Assembly: GCF_000337555.1 (NCBI RefSeq) | Contig: NZ_AOIO01000039.1 | Location: 52,722 to 116,721, forward strand | Reading direction: 5' to 3' | DNA length: 64,000 nucleotides | Source: Natrialba asiatica DSM 12278 | Lineage (GTDB): Archaea > Halobacteriota > Halobacteria > Halobacteriales > Natrialbaceae | Shown: positions 8,834-16,772 of the stretch, piece after piece | Layout: each line of letters begins with the position of its first letter | Position numbering within the stretch: position 1 is the first letter of the stretch | Made by a program: the position numbers and the translations under genes | The notes under the pieces: model-generated | The model's input: only the letters and a program-made list of their open reading frames with translations | What the model was told of the DNA's origin: nothing | Databases searched by the model: none

Positions 8834-11416
8834 TCAATCCTGCGCCGCCGTTGAAATCCGTCCCTGTCCCCGATCGCGGGCCGACATTGCCGTCTGTGAC
8901 TGCGATGTCCACTCGAGATCGCCCCGATAGTGGAACGCCTCGTTATCACGCTCCGGATCGACGACCGTCAGGTCCGCGACCCAGCCGTTGTCGAGCAGTT
9001 CGGCGACCTCGTCGTGGCGGCGGAGGATCTCGGTCACGCGCTCGCGCGGCGCGTGGATGACCGCCGTCAGCCGGAGCGGCTGGTGGTACGGCTCGTCGTC
9101 GGAGCGCTGCAGCGACTGGAGCGGGAGACCGGTCATCAGATCGCCGCCGTTACCCTGCACGACGCCGACGTTGCCGAGCGGGTTCTGCGTGACCTTCGAG
9201 CCGCTGCCGTAGACGCCGTTGTCCACCGTCGCGAAGTAGTACTGGTTGTTGATCCACTGGGTGACGACCAGCGGCCCGGTCACGATGGCCTCCAGCGCCT
9301 CGCCCTCGGGATCGGTCGTCCAGTCGTAGGAGTGGAGGAACGCGCGGCCGTCTAAGCTCTCATCGTCGGTCAACTCGCGCGGGCCGATGACGAACGAGGC
9401 GTTGCCGGCCAGCCCCCACTCGGGGCGGGTTTCCGCCCAGTCGGCGGCCTTCCGTTCGACTTCGGCGACGGCCTCCCGGGGGTCGACATCGGTATCGTCG
9501 GTCATCGACTCGAGGCGCTCGGCCGCCGCGCCGGCCTGCGCGCGCTCGAGGTCGGCCCGCAGCTGCTTGAGGTCCTCGCGGTGGCTCTCGGGGACGCCCT
9601 CGTCGAACAGGGTGATCTCGTCGGTCGTCGTGTTGTGCTCACCCGCGAGGAAAACCGTATCCTCGGGGATGTTGAACCCGCGCTCGCGGAGCTCGGCTTG
9701 CACGTCCGGATCGTTGCAGATTTCGGCGAGCACGCGTGCGTTCGGGCCGCCGGGATTACCGGCGCAGGCCCCGCAGTCGAGGCTCGAGTCGAACGGATTG
9801 TTCGTCGTCTCGCTCGCGTGGCCGGTGAAAACGACCAGCCGGGCGAACTCCGTCCAGCCCATGAGCGCGAAGGCGTTCTGGGCGTACTCGACCTTCTCCT
9901 CGGGGCGCATGCCCTGCGGAAGGTCGTGGTCGGCGTGGCTGTGATCGTCGTGGTCGTCGTAATCGAGGACCGGCGAACAGAACTCGTGCTGGCTCGGGAC
10001 ACGTTCCTCGACGGCGTTCTCGAGCGAGGCGATCGCCGAGGGAGCGAGCGTCCGCGCGGCCATCGCCGAGCCGTACGCGGCGCCGCCGCCTTCGACGAAC
10101 GGGAAGGCGGCGACGACGTTGGCCTTGAGCCGCTTGAAGTGTTTCCGGGTCGCCTTCGCGAGGCCGGTCCAGCGGTCGCGTTTCGTCATCGTCTCTTCGT
10201 CGTCGGGCCGGTCGACCACGCGGTGTTCGGGGTCGACAATCGGCGGACACGCGTCGACGGCGGCGGTCGCGTCGTAGCCGCGGTAGCGCATCGGGACGCC
10301 GAAGAAGCCGGCGTAGCCGTGGGTCTCGTAGCGGCCCTGCCCCTCGATGTAACGGCGGATGATCTCCGAGCGCGTGTCGATGCAAAACACCAGTTGGGCG
10401 GCCGGCCGCGACGACTCGCCCGCATCGGCGGGTTCGGTCACCGAACCGTCGAGTTGCTCGAGCAGGCGCTCGCGATAGCTTTTCTCCCAGGCGGTCAGCC
10501 AAAGTTCGGGGAGCGGGGGCGTCTCGTCTTCACCCTCGCTCTCGTCGCCAGCATCGGCGCCGCGCTCGTCGTCGCTCGAGGGCTCGATCGGCGCGTCCAG
10601 TAACTCCGCGAGCGTCAGCCGCACTGCGAGGTACTCGCGCAGCGTGATCGGATACGTCGACTGCCAGGGGTCGGTGTCGTCGTCGACGCGCTGCTTGATG
10701 AACCCGGTCCAGCCCGGCAGCGCGGCGAAGTGGTGCTCGGCGATGTCGATCCACCGGCCTTCGGGATACTCGTCGAGGACCGACTCGAGCGCCTCGGTCG
10801 CCGTCTCGGGGAGGTCCGACGAGTCGTCGCAGCCGGATACGTCGCCGTCATAGGGGACCATCGAACGCCAGGCGGCGTAGAACCCCTCCTCGCGGTTCGG
10901 CATCGGCCACTTGGCCTGCCCTTCGTCGAGGAAGGCGGCGAGCCACTTCGAGAGCACGCGGTCAAGGATCTCAGTCGCCTCGTCGGGCTCAGCGTCGGCG
11001 TCGCGCGCCGCTTCGGCCGCGGCCATCTCTTCGAGGAGGGACTCGGGATCGTCCGCGATCCCGTGGGCCTCGAGTTCAACGGCGAGCACGTCGGGGTCGA
11101 TCTGGCCGCGCTCCCAGGCCGTGCGAAAGATGTCGGGGTGCGGATACCCCCGTCCGCCGAACAGGCGCTCGCCGTCGGCGACGGCTCGGTGGAACGGCTG
11201 GTCCTCGAACCCCGAAAGAGGGTTGGCCGTGACGAACGAATACAGCGGCCAGACGGCCCCGACCCGCTCGACCGCGCGCTCGATCGTCGCGGCGATGGGG
11301 TCCTGATCGGCGTCGGGGCCAGTCTCGAGGCGGTCCGTCGCCTGATCGGATTGCTGTAGCGTCCGTTCGGTTCGGGCGTCGCGTTCGAGTTCGGATTGGG
11401 AAGGCTGCTTAGACAT
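8834..11416 (-). CDS. dabA: DabA-family inorganic carbon transporter subunit (DUF2309)
   Basis: An 860-residue protein of the DUF2309/UPF0753 family. DabA forms a complex with the membrane protein DabB that takes up inorganic carbon as bicarbonate. The zinc site, which resembles that of beta-carbonic anhydrases, can be placed: Cys345 and Asp347 in CIDTRSE, His533 in VVFTGHASE, and Cys548 in SLDCGACAGNPGGPNAR. The N-terminal segment WPLYSFVTANPL is also typical. The protein is soluble and expected on the cytoplasmic face. Two acidic insertions (about 276-300 and 484-498, the latter histidine/aspartate-rich) look like halophilic additions. Its ATG overlaps the dabB stop by eight bases, so the pair is co-translated. 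Direction of transport rests on bacterial work; function in archaea is inferred. Confidence 0.93.
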   Translation of the reverse strand: MSKQPSQSELERDARTERTLQQSDQATDRLETGPDADQDPIAATIERAVERVGAVWPLYSFVTANPLSGFEDQPFHRAVADGERLFGGRGYPHPDIFRTAWERGQIDPDVLAVELEAHGIADDPESLLEEMAAAEAARDADAEPDEATEILDRVLSKWLAAFLDEGQAKWPMPNREEGFYAAWRSMVPYDGDVSGCDDSSDLPETATEALESVLDEYPEGRWIDIAEHHFAALPGWTGFIKQRVDDDTDPWQSTYPITLREYLAVRLTLAELLDAPIEPSSDDERGADAGDESEGEDETPPLPELWLTAWEKSYRERLLEQLDGSVTEPADAGESSRPAAQLVFCIDTRSEIIRRYIEGQGRYETHGYAGFFGVPMRYRGYDATAAVDACPPIVDPEHRVVDRPDDEETMTKRDRWTGLAKATRKHFKRLKANVVAAFPFVEGGGAAYGSAMAARTLAPSAIASLENAVEERVPSQHEFCSPVLDYDDHDDHSHADHDLPQGMRPEEKVEYAQNAFALMGWTEFARLVVFTGHASETTNNPFDSSLDCGACAGNPGGPNARVLAEICNDPDVQAELRERGFNIPEDTVFLAGEHNTTTDEITLFDEGVPESHREDLKQLRADLERAQAGAAAERLESMTDDTDVDPREAVAEVERKAADWAETRPEWGLAGNASFVIGPRELTDDESLDGRAFLHSYDWTTDPEGEALEAIVTGPLVVTQWINNQYYFATVDNGVYGSGSKVTQNPLGNVGVVQGNGGDLMTGLPLQSLQRSDDEPYHQPLRLTAVIHAPRERVTEILRRHDEVAELLDNGWVADLTVVDPERDNEAFHYRGDLEWTSQSQTAMSARDRGQGRISTAAQD

Positions 11417-12908
11417 CGTTGTACTCGTCCTTGGTCGTGAGCACGGTCGCGGAATCGGGCTGCGAGAGGTTCACCAGCGAGACGTAGAGGCGCTCGCTCG
11501 AGCGGTGCCACCCGAATTCAGTTGCGAGGTAGGCCCCGACGAACAGGGCGACGACGAGGCCGTGGGCGATCGTCACGTCGGTTGACGTGTGGGTCATCGC
11601 CGAGGGGACCACCGCCGAGATCGCGTTGTACAGCAGGGCGTAGCCGCCGATCGCGGTGAGAACGACCAGCGGGACGCTGACGAACCGAACCGCCCGCGGC
11701 AGGGTCGTCCGGTTGAGGATGTCCCGCGCTGCGGTCAGCGTCGTCAGGACCACCACGAGCGTCAGGATCGTCCCGCTGCCGAACGCCAGGCCCGTCGCCT
11801 TTCCGGTGAGGGCGCCGAAGAGCACGCCGCCGCCGACGGCCGTCGCCAGGCTGACGGTGGCGCTCGCGAAGCCGAACTCGGTGTGGCCGGCGTGTGTGGC
11901 CGTCGATGCGGGCGCGACCTCCTCGACAGCAGTTCCCGACGAGAGGAAGAGGTAGGCCTTGTAGCAGCCGTGAAGGATCAGGTGGGCGATCGCGGCCGCG
12001 AAGAAGCCGAGACCGCACTGGAGGATCATAAAGCCCATCTGGGCCATCGTCGAACTGCCGAGCTTGCGCTTGACGTTCGTCTGAACGAGCAACATCGCCT
12101 GCCCTAGCAGGGCGCTGACCGCGCCGAGGACGACGACGGCCGACATGATCGCGAGGTGGTCGGAAACCAGCGGCGCGAAGCGGGTCAGCAGGACGCCGCC
12201 CGCGTTGACGAAGCCGGCGTGCATCAGCGCCGAGGCCGGCGTCGGCGCCGTCATCGAGGACAGCAGCCACCCGTGGAACGGGACTAGCGCCGACTGGATC
12301 AGCGCCGCGAGGACGATCCCGCCGGCGGCGACGAGGCCGATCGTCGCGGAAACATCCCTGAGACCGCCGAGAATTCCGGCGATCGATGTCGTTCCCGTCT
12401 CCCAGGCAAGCAGCGCCAGACTGCCGGCGAGCACCGCGCTGCTGGCGACGAAGTAGCGACGCGCAAGCGAACCGGCGGCCCGGGCCTGCTCCCAGTCGCG
12501 GACGTGGCCGATGAGGCCGGCCATCAGCAGCCCCATCGCGAGCCACGCCGCCGCGAACAGCGCGACGTGATCGGCCGCGGTCAGCGCCATCACGACGAGC
12601 GTGAACCCGAGCACGCGGGCGAAAAAGCGCTCGAGGTCGCGGTCGCCCGCCATGTAGCGCCGGGAGTAGCTGTGGACGATGCCGCTGAAGAAGGTGACCA
12701 CCATCCACAGCACCGCGGTCAGGCCGTCGACGACCACGTAGTCGACGCCGGTCCACGGCTCGCCGCGGTTGACCGTCAGCGCGAGGACGCCGACGCTACA
12801 GAGAAACAGCGCCCACACCAGCCGCGTCGACGCCCGGGGGACGACCGAATCGTCCGTCGTCGTCAGTTCCGAGAGTTGTACGGCGTCGATCGAGCGTTCG
12901 TCGGTCAT
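11409..12908 (-). CDS. dabB: DabB-family membrane subunit (NuoL/MrpA-like)
   Basis: A 499-residue membrane protein related to the proton-channel subunits NuoL/ND5 and MrpA, here the partner of DabA. About 13 hydrophobic helices fill residues 25-460. Family features are GIVHSYSRRYMAGD in the early part, LLSSMTAPTPASALMHAGFVNAGG in the middle (the proton-antiporter core with a conserved histidine) and NVKRKLGSSTMAQMGFM. In the known complex DabB supplies ion-coupled energy for carbon uptake. No other complex I or Mrp genes are nearby, which supports DabB over a respiratory role. A TATA-like element (plus-strand 12994-13002) lies about 90 nt upstream, giving a leader of about 60 nt. Confidence 0.92.
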   Translation of the reverse strand: MTDERSIDAVQLSELTTTDDSVVPRASTRLVWALFLCSVGVLALTVNRGEPWTGVDYVVVDGLTAVLWMVVTFFSGIVHSYSRRYMAGDRDLERFFARVLGFTLVVMALTAADHVALFAAAWLAMGLLMAGLIGHVRDWEQARAAGSLARRYFVASSAVLAGSLALLAWETGTTSIAGILGGLRDVSATIGLVAAGGIVLAALIQSALVPFHGWLLSSMTAPTPASALMHAGFVNAGGVLLTRFAPLVSDHLAIMSAVVVLGAVSALLGQAMLLVQTNVKRKLGSSTMAQMGFMILQCGLGFFAAAIAHLILHGCYKAYLFLSSGTAVEEVAPASTATHAGHTEFGFASATVSLATAVGGGVLFGALTGKATGLAFGSGTILTLVVVLTTLTAARDILNRTTLPRAVRFVSVPLVVLTAIGGYALLYNAISAVVPSAMTHTSTDVTIAHGLVVALFVGAYLATEFGWHRSSERLYVSLVNLSQPDSATVLTTKDEYNDV

Positions 12909-13213
12909 GTATCGAGTATCACCTTCGACCAGCGCGGGCGTTCATACGGGTCGATCCGTCTGGTCGCGTTACCAGCTCTTTGAACACCCTGGTTATTATA
13001 TCCTGCTGTTCGAACAAATCGTTCGCTAAATACCGTGTGAGAGAACAGCATGATCTACCGCAAAAAGTGCCGTGAACCAACCTGCCGATCCGACGACGAT
13101 CCGGAGGGCCAATCGCGCTGGCACGACTGAGACGCCGCTCACCCGCCGTTATCGTCGAAGGCGGGCGAGAAGAGGTGGTATAAAAATCGAGCCGGGAATC
13201 CGCACCGGTGCGG
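12909..13213. other. Spacer between lrp-like gene and dabB
   Basis: A 305-bp gap between two minus-strand genes. It holds the probable dabB promoter: the minus strand reads GGATATAATAACC across 12991-13003. A TTTAGCGAAC stretch lies further upstream near 13020-13030. I see no credible gene, tRNA or repeat. A short arginine-rich plus-strand frame (13072-13278) is compositional noise. Confidence 0.5.
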
Positions 13214-13678
13214 TCACTCCGCGGAGAACTCGTCGAACGAGGTCGACTCGTGGCTGCGCACGAGCACCTCGTCGGTAATCGTCAGGCCCATGTCCGAAAT
13301 CTCCTGCGCGATCGGCGTGATGTCCCGGTCGTTCTTGACGACGGCCGTTACGAGGAGGTTCTCCTCGCCCGTTACCAGTTCCTGCACCGAGACGACGCCG
13401 GGAATGTCCAGAGTGTCGTCGATGTAGTCGCCTCGGTCCGGAATCGGCGCCGTACAGAAGAGGAGCATCCGGATCGGATACCCGGACTTCATGTAATCGA
13501 TGTTGGCGCTGTACCCCTTGATGACCCCCTCCGATTCGAGGCGCTGGATGCGCTTGCGGACCGTACTCGAGGACGCGTCGGTCCGTTCGGCGATCTCGCC
13601 GGACGAAAGGTTCCGGGCCTCCTCCTGGAGCGCGTAGAGGATCTCCCGGTCGACCGCGTCGAGCTCGTACTCGGACAT
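13214..13678 (-). CDS. Lrp/AsnC-family transcriptional regulator
   Basis: A 154-residue regulator. Residues 5-60 form the AsnC winged helix-turn-helix: LDAVDREILYALQEEARNLS, then ERTDASSSTVRKRIQRLESE as recognition region. Residues 65-145 form the ligand-binding beta-alpha domain (VQELVTGEENLLVTAVV). It starts at ATG 13678, 26 nt below a TTATATTC TATA element (13701-13708), indicating a leaderless message; longer upstream frames lack similarity. It sits directly upstream of dabB in the same direction, 305 bp away, making the DAB operon a candidate target. Lrp proteins in haloarchaea usually respond to amino acids or nitrogen status. Ligand and targets are inference. Confidence 0.93.
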   Translation of the reverse strand: MSEYELDAVDREILYALQEEARNLSSGEIAERTDASSSTVRKRIQRLESEGVIKGYSANIDYMKSGYPIRMLLFCTAPIPDRGDYIDDTLDIPGVVSVQELVTGEENLLVTAVVKNDRDITPIAQEISDMGLTITDEVLVRSHESTSFDEFSAE

Positions 13679-13824
13679 ACCGCGTCGTTTCGACCGGCGA
13701 ATATAAGGGACTTCGCCTGCGTCCCGCGGACCGGGTCCGGGTCCGACGGACCGGCGCTCGCCGGTCTCGAGCCGGCCTCGCACGCCTCGCTTTCGACTCG
13801 AGGAGAAGGACGGCAACGGCTCGG

Positions 13825-14019
13825 TTAGTACCCGCCTGCGTCGGAGAAACAGCGACCACACCGGGAGACGTTTCGGTCCGTCGTCGTCCGGTCAATCGAG
13901 ACGAGGCGGAGCCGATCGTGCGTAACGTGCGACGTCGCGCCGCAGTGTGTTCTGAAGTCGGAGCGGCCGGTCTTGTGCTTGTGAACGGTGTTCGTTGTTT
14001 CGTTTAAGACCCCATCCAT
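13825..14019 (-). CDS. Small zinc-finger-like haloarchaeal protein
   Basis: A 64-residue basic protein with cysteines in HCGATSHV and RCGRCFSDAGGY. With nearby histidines these suggest a small single-zinc ribbon. The C-terminal R-C-G-R-C-F ending in G-G-Y recurs, as far as I recall, in small haloarchaeal proteins of unknown role. I chose ATG 14019 because the minus strand has ACTATATGC at about 14043-14051, 25-32 nt upstream, so the transcript would be leaderless; the ATG at 14040 lies too close to the TATA box. It is divergent from the cold-shock gene. Function is unknown; nucleic-acid or protein binding are both possible. Confidence 0.65.
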   Translation of the reverse strand: MDGVLNETTNTVHKHKTGRSDFRTHCGATSHVTHDRLRLVSIDRTTTDRNVSRCGRCFSDAGGY

Positions 14020-14226
14020 GACATATGATAGCACCCCCAAAGCATATAGTTTCAGACCCGGAGTACGTAGGCGACCCGCGTTCTTCGACGCGGTCTCGGT
14101 TGGCCAGTCGAATCGAAAGAGACCTCGATTCGTCTAAACTCGCCAAAAGAGGACGCACGGACGATCTATCGGCAAATATGTCGAGTCGCAGGGTTTATGC
14201 ATACAGGGACGTTCTCTTTAGAGGCA

Positions 14227-14421
14227 ATGGCGAAAGGAACCGTTGATTTCTTCAACGACACTGGCGGCTACGGATTCATCGAGACTGAGGACGCGGACGA
14301 CGACGTGTTCTTCCACATGGAAGACATCGGCGGCCCGGACCTTGAGGAAGGACAGGAACTCGAGTTCGAAATCGAGCAGGCCCCCAAGGGCCCGCGCGCG
14401 ACGAACGTCGAGCGCCTGTAA
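14227..14421 (+). CDS. Cold-shock domain protein
   Basis: A 64-residue CspA-type single-strand nucleic-acid binding protein. One OB-fold fills the whole length, with RNP1 as NDTGGYGFIE and RNP2 as DDVFFHMED, and the conserved C-terminal PKGPRATNVERL. Such proteins melt RNA secondary structure and act as RNA chaperones in the cytosol. ATG 14227 begins the family sequence (MAKGTVDFF); an in-frame ATG 30 bases earlier overlaps the TTTATGC promoter element at 14193-14199. Its glutamate/aspartate content is typical of halophilic versions. It is a single-gene unit. Confidence 0.96.
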   Translation: MAKGTVDFFNDTGGYGFIETEDADDDVFFHMEDIGGPDLEEGQELEFEIEQAPKGPRATNVERL

Positions 14422-14619
14422 GGCGGATTCGTACGGTATCGGCACTTGACTGCAGTATTTTATTTTGGCGAGCAACAGCACCGTGTGTCAGGGTTGTGCG
14501 GAGAACGTGTCTTCCCGTGGACAAACGTGACCTTTTATCTCGCTCGATTCTGTACTCTCGAAAGACTCGCTGGTCGTGGGCCACACGCGGTCGCGATCCG
14601 CACCTCCATGAACTCGACT

Positions 14620-15204
14620 ATGGCGAACCAGTACATTACCGCCGACGAGCACCTGCCAGAGACGGGAACAGACGAGACCGTAACGCATCTCCAGATCCGG
14701 GATCCGGAGACGAAAGAGATCTTCGAGGCGCGAGTTCACGTCGCGAGGGAGTCGGATCGGCTCGACGATCCGAAGCCGCTGTCGGTCGTCAGGGGGCCAC
14801 ACGAAAACACGACCGAACAGTGGTACGTCGAGTTCGTCGACGAGGCGGTCGAAAGAGAGCGACTCGAGCGACTCGCCGACGAGCAGCGCGAGCGCTCGAA
14901 CGTGGTCAACACCCGGTCCGACGATCTGACGGTTTTGTTGCGGTATCTCGTCGAGACCGGCCGCTACGAGTCGACGGCGGCGGCCGTCAGAGCGATCTTG
15001 TTCGAGCATCTCGCCGACCGCGATCCGGCGGTGCTCGAAGCCTACGACGAGATTCGGACGGCCTACGACGCGGACCCGTTGCGGGAGGCGCTCGCGGGTG
15101 TAAGCCGTGAGGAAACGGACGCTAACGCCGTCTCAGACGCCGACGATCCCGCCGTCGTGGTAACGGAACGGGAGACGGGAACCGACCGGTCCGGGGCCAG
15201 ATGA
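14620..15204 (+). CDS. Ribbon-helix-helix-like protein leading the ubiD-like operon
   Basis: A 194-residue acidic protein. Residues 95-140 (SNVVNTRSDDLTVLLRYLVE then GRYESTAAAVRAILFEHLA) have the strand followed by helix-turn-helix pattern of ribbon-helix-helix proteins. The first 90 residues resemble no family I know, and the last 45 are disordered. Its stop overlaps the start of the first UbiD-like gene (ATGA), so it is translationally coupled to a decarboxylase-type enzyme pair and may regulate that operon. ATG 14608 is an equally possible start (four more residues). Function unproven. Confidence 0.65.
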   Translation: MANQYITADEHLPETGTDETVTHLQIRDPETKEIFEARVHVARESDRLDDPKPLSVVRGPHENTTEQWYVEFVDEAVERERLERLADEQRERSNVVNTRSDDLTVLLRYLVETGRYESTAAAVRAILFEHLADRDPAVLEAYDEIRTAYDADPLREALAGVSREETDANAVSDADDPAVVVTERETGTDRSGAR

Positions 15205-16772
15205 CCGCCGAGACGTTTCGAGACTTTTTGCGGTTGCTCACCGATGCCGGCGCAGCCAACGAGATCCAGACGTCAGTCTCGTGGGATCTCGAGGCGAGCG
15301 CGATTACGATGCGGGCAAACGCCACCGACGAACGGATTCCGATCTTCGAAACCGTCGAGTTCGAGGGGACGGACGCCCGCCTCGTCGGCGATCCCTATCG
15401 AGGGCCGCGCGCGCGCGTCTTCGAGCACCTTTCGCGGGCGTTCGAGCTGCCCGATCCGGCGGGGCTGTCGGGACCGGCGTACTACGAACGGGTGATCGAT
15501 CGACTTGCGGACCGGCGCGAACCGACCGTCGTCGATCCGGCGACCGCCCCCTGCAAGGAGGTCGTCCGAACCGGCTCGGCGGCCGATCTGCTCGACTTTC
15601 CCTGGCCGTACATCCACCAGCAAGACGGCGGTCGGTACGCGACCCTGACGACGCTCGTCGCGCCCGATCGGGACGGCGCGTGGGGCCGGTGGTCGCGCCA
15701 CCGCGCGATGATCCACGGCCGCTCGCAGGCCAGTCTCTTGTTTCTCGCCGGCGAACAGTTGCCGAATCGCTACTACTACGAGTTCGAACGCCGCGGCGAG
15801 GCGATGCCGGTCGCGCTGACGGTCGGGACGCCCCCGGCCGTGACGGCCGCAAGCGAGATGTGGATTCCAGTCGGCCGCCAGGAAGCGACGTTCGCCGGCG
15901 GCCTCCAGGAATCGCCGGTCGACCTCGTCCCCTGCGAGACGAACGACCTCCGCGTCCCGGCGTCGGCCGAACTCGTCATCGAGGGCCGCGTGCTGCCGGA
16001 CGAACGCCTCGACGAGGGGCCGTTCGGGGACTACTTCGGCTACGTCAACGGCCCGCGGCGATCGATGCCCGCCCTCGCGGTCGACGCGATCACCCACCGC
16101 AAGCAGCCGTATCTCCCCTTCTGTGTGGGCGGATCGGGCGTCGGCTATGCCGAGAACTCGACGAGTTCGCTCCAGGTTGCAGCGGGCGGGCCGGACGCTA
16201 CCCTCGGACTGCGCGCCGCGGGCTATGACGTGAGCATGGCCGCTCCCTGGCCGTTCACCGAGCGGACGGTCTGGGTGATCGCGACGGACCGCCCCTACGC
16301 GGGCTACCTGCACGAACTCGCGAACTTCATCTTCACGACCTGGGGGATGCTCCACATCGACTGCTTCGTCTTCGTCGACGCCGACGTCAACCCGCTGCAC
16401 CCGCGTGCGGTGGTGGAAGCGCTCGCGCTGCACGCCGATCCGGCGACGGACTTCCACCAGTTCGGCGTCGAGCGGATGCCGAAGGTGCCGCTGAACATCT
16501 ACCAGACGCCCGACGAGAAGGGCAACGCGGCGGTCGGAACCTCGAAGTCGAAGACGGCGAAGGCGTACGTCGATGCGCTTTCGGCCGGAGACCGACCGAC
16601 GCGGGCGATCGGCGAGCGCGAGGATCGCGAGCGCGCCCGCGATCTGCTCTCGACGGCCGGCGTCGACGGGGCGGTCGAACCCCACTATGTGACCGACACC
16701 GACGCCAACGCCAACGCCAACGCCAACACCAGCACCGACACCGGGACCACGACCCACCGATCAAACCGATGA
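15201..16772 (+). CDS. UbiD-family decarboxylase
   Basis: A 523-residue protein of the UbiD family. Members add or remove a carboxyl group on aromatic or alpha,beta-unsaturated acids using prenylated FMN made by UbiX. Recognisable parts are PAGLSGPAYYERV near the N-terminus, YATLTTLVAPDRDG, the core IEGRVLPDERLDEGPFGDYFGYV (about residues 257-279) with acidic residues of the active site, and the C-terminal VPLNIYQTPDEKGNAAVG region. No ubiX is in the window. A hexamer repeat (GCCAAC four times, 16704-16727) encodes an alternating Asn/Ala tail at the C-terminus. Both ends overlap neighbours by ATGA. The substrate is unknown; aromatic acid breakdown or quinone synthesis are options. Confidence 0.88.
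   Translation: MTAETFRDFLRLLTDAGAANEIQTSVSWDLEASAITMRANATDERIPIFETVEFEGTDARLVGDPYRGPRARVFEHLSRAFELPDPAGLSGPAYYERVIDRLADRREPTVVDPATAPCKEVVRTGSAADLLDFPWPYIHQQDGGRYATLTTLVAPDRDGAWGRWSRHRAMIHGRSQASLLFLAGEQLPNRYYYEFERRGEAMPVALTVGTPPAVTAASEMWIPVGRQEATFAGGLQESPVDLVPCETNDLRVPASAELVIEGRVLPDERLDEGPFGDYFGYVNGPRRSMPALAVDAITHRKQPYLPFCVGGSGVGYAENSTSSLQVAAGGPDATLGLRAAGYDVSMAAPWPFTERTVWVIATDRPYAGYLHELANFIFTTWGMLHIDCFVFVDADVNPLHPRAVVEALALHADPATDFHQFGVERMPKVPLNIYQTPDEKGNAAVGTSKSKTAKAYVDALSAGDRPTRAIGEREDRERARDLLSTAGVDGAVEPHYVTDTDANANANANTSTDTGTTTHRSNR
16704..16727 (+). repeat. Hexanucleotide repeat (GCCAAC)x4
   Basis: Four perfect tandem copies of GCCAAC lie in the last 25 codons of the UbiD-like gene and encode Ala-Asn repeats. 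Copy-number changes would keep the reading frame, so tail length may vary between strains. Confidence 0.9.

Noticed and set aside
11409-12908. Respiratory complex I or Mrp subunit
   Set aside because: No other nuo or mrp genes are adjacent, while the overlap with dabA identifies it as DabB.
15273-16757. 494-residue minus-strand frame opposite the UbiD-like gene
   Set aside because: Antisense shadow with Arg/Val/Gly repeats and no recognisable domain.
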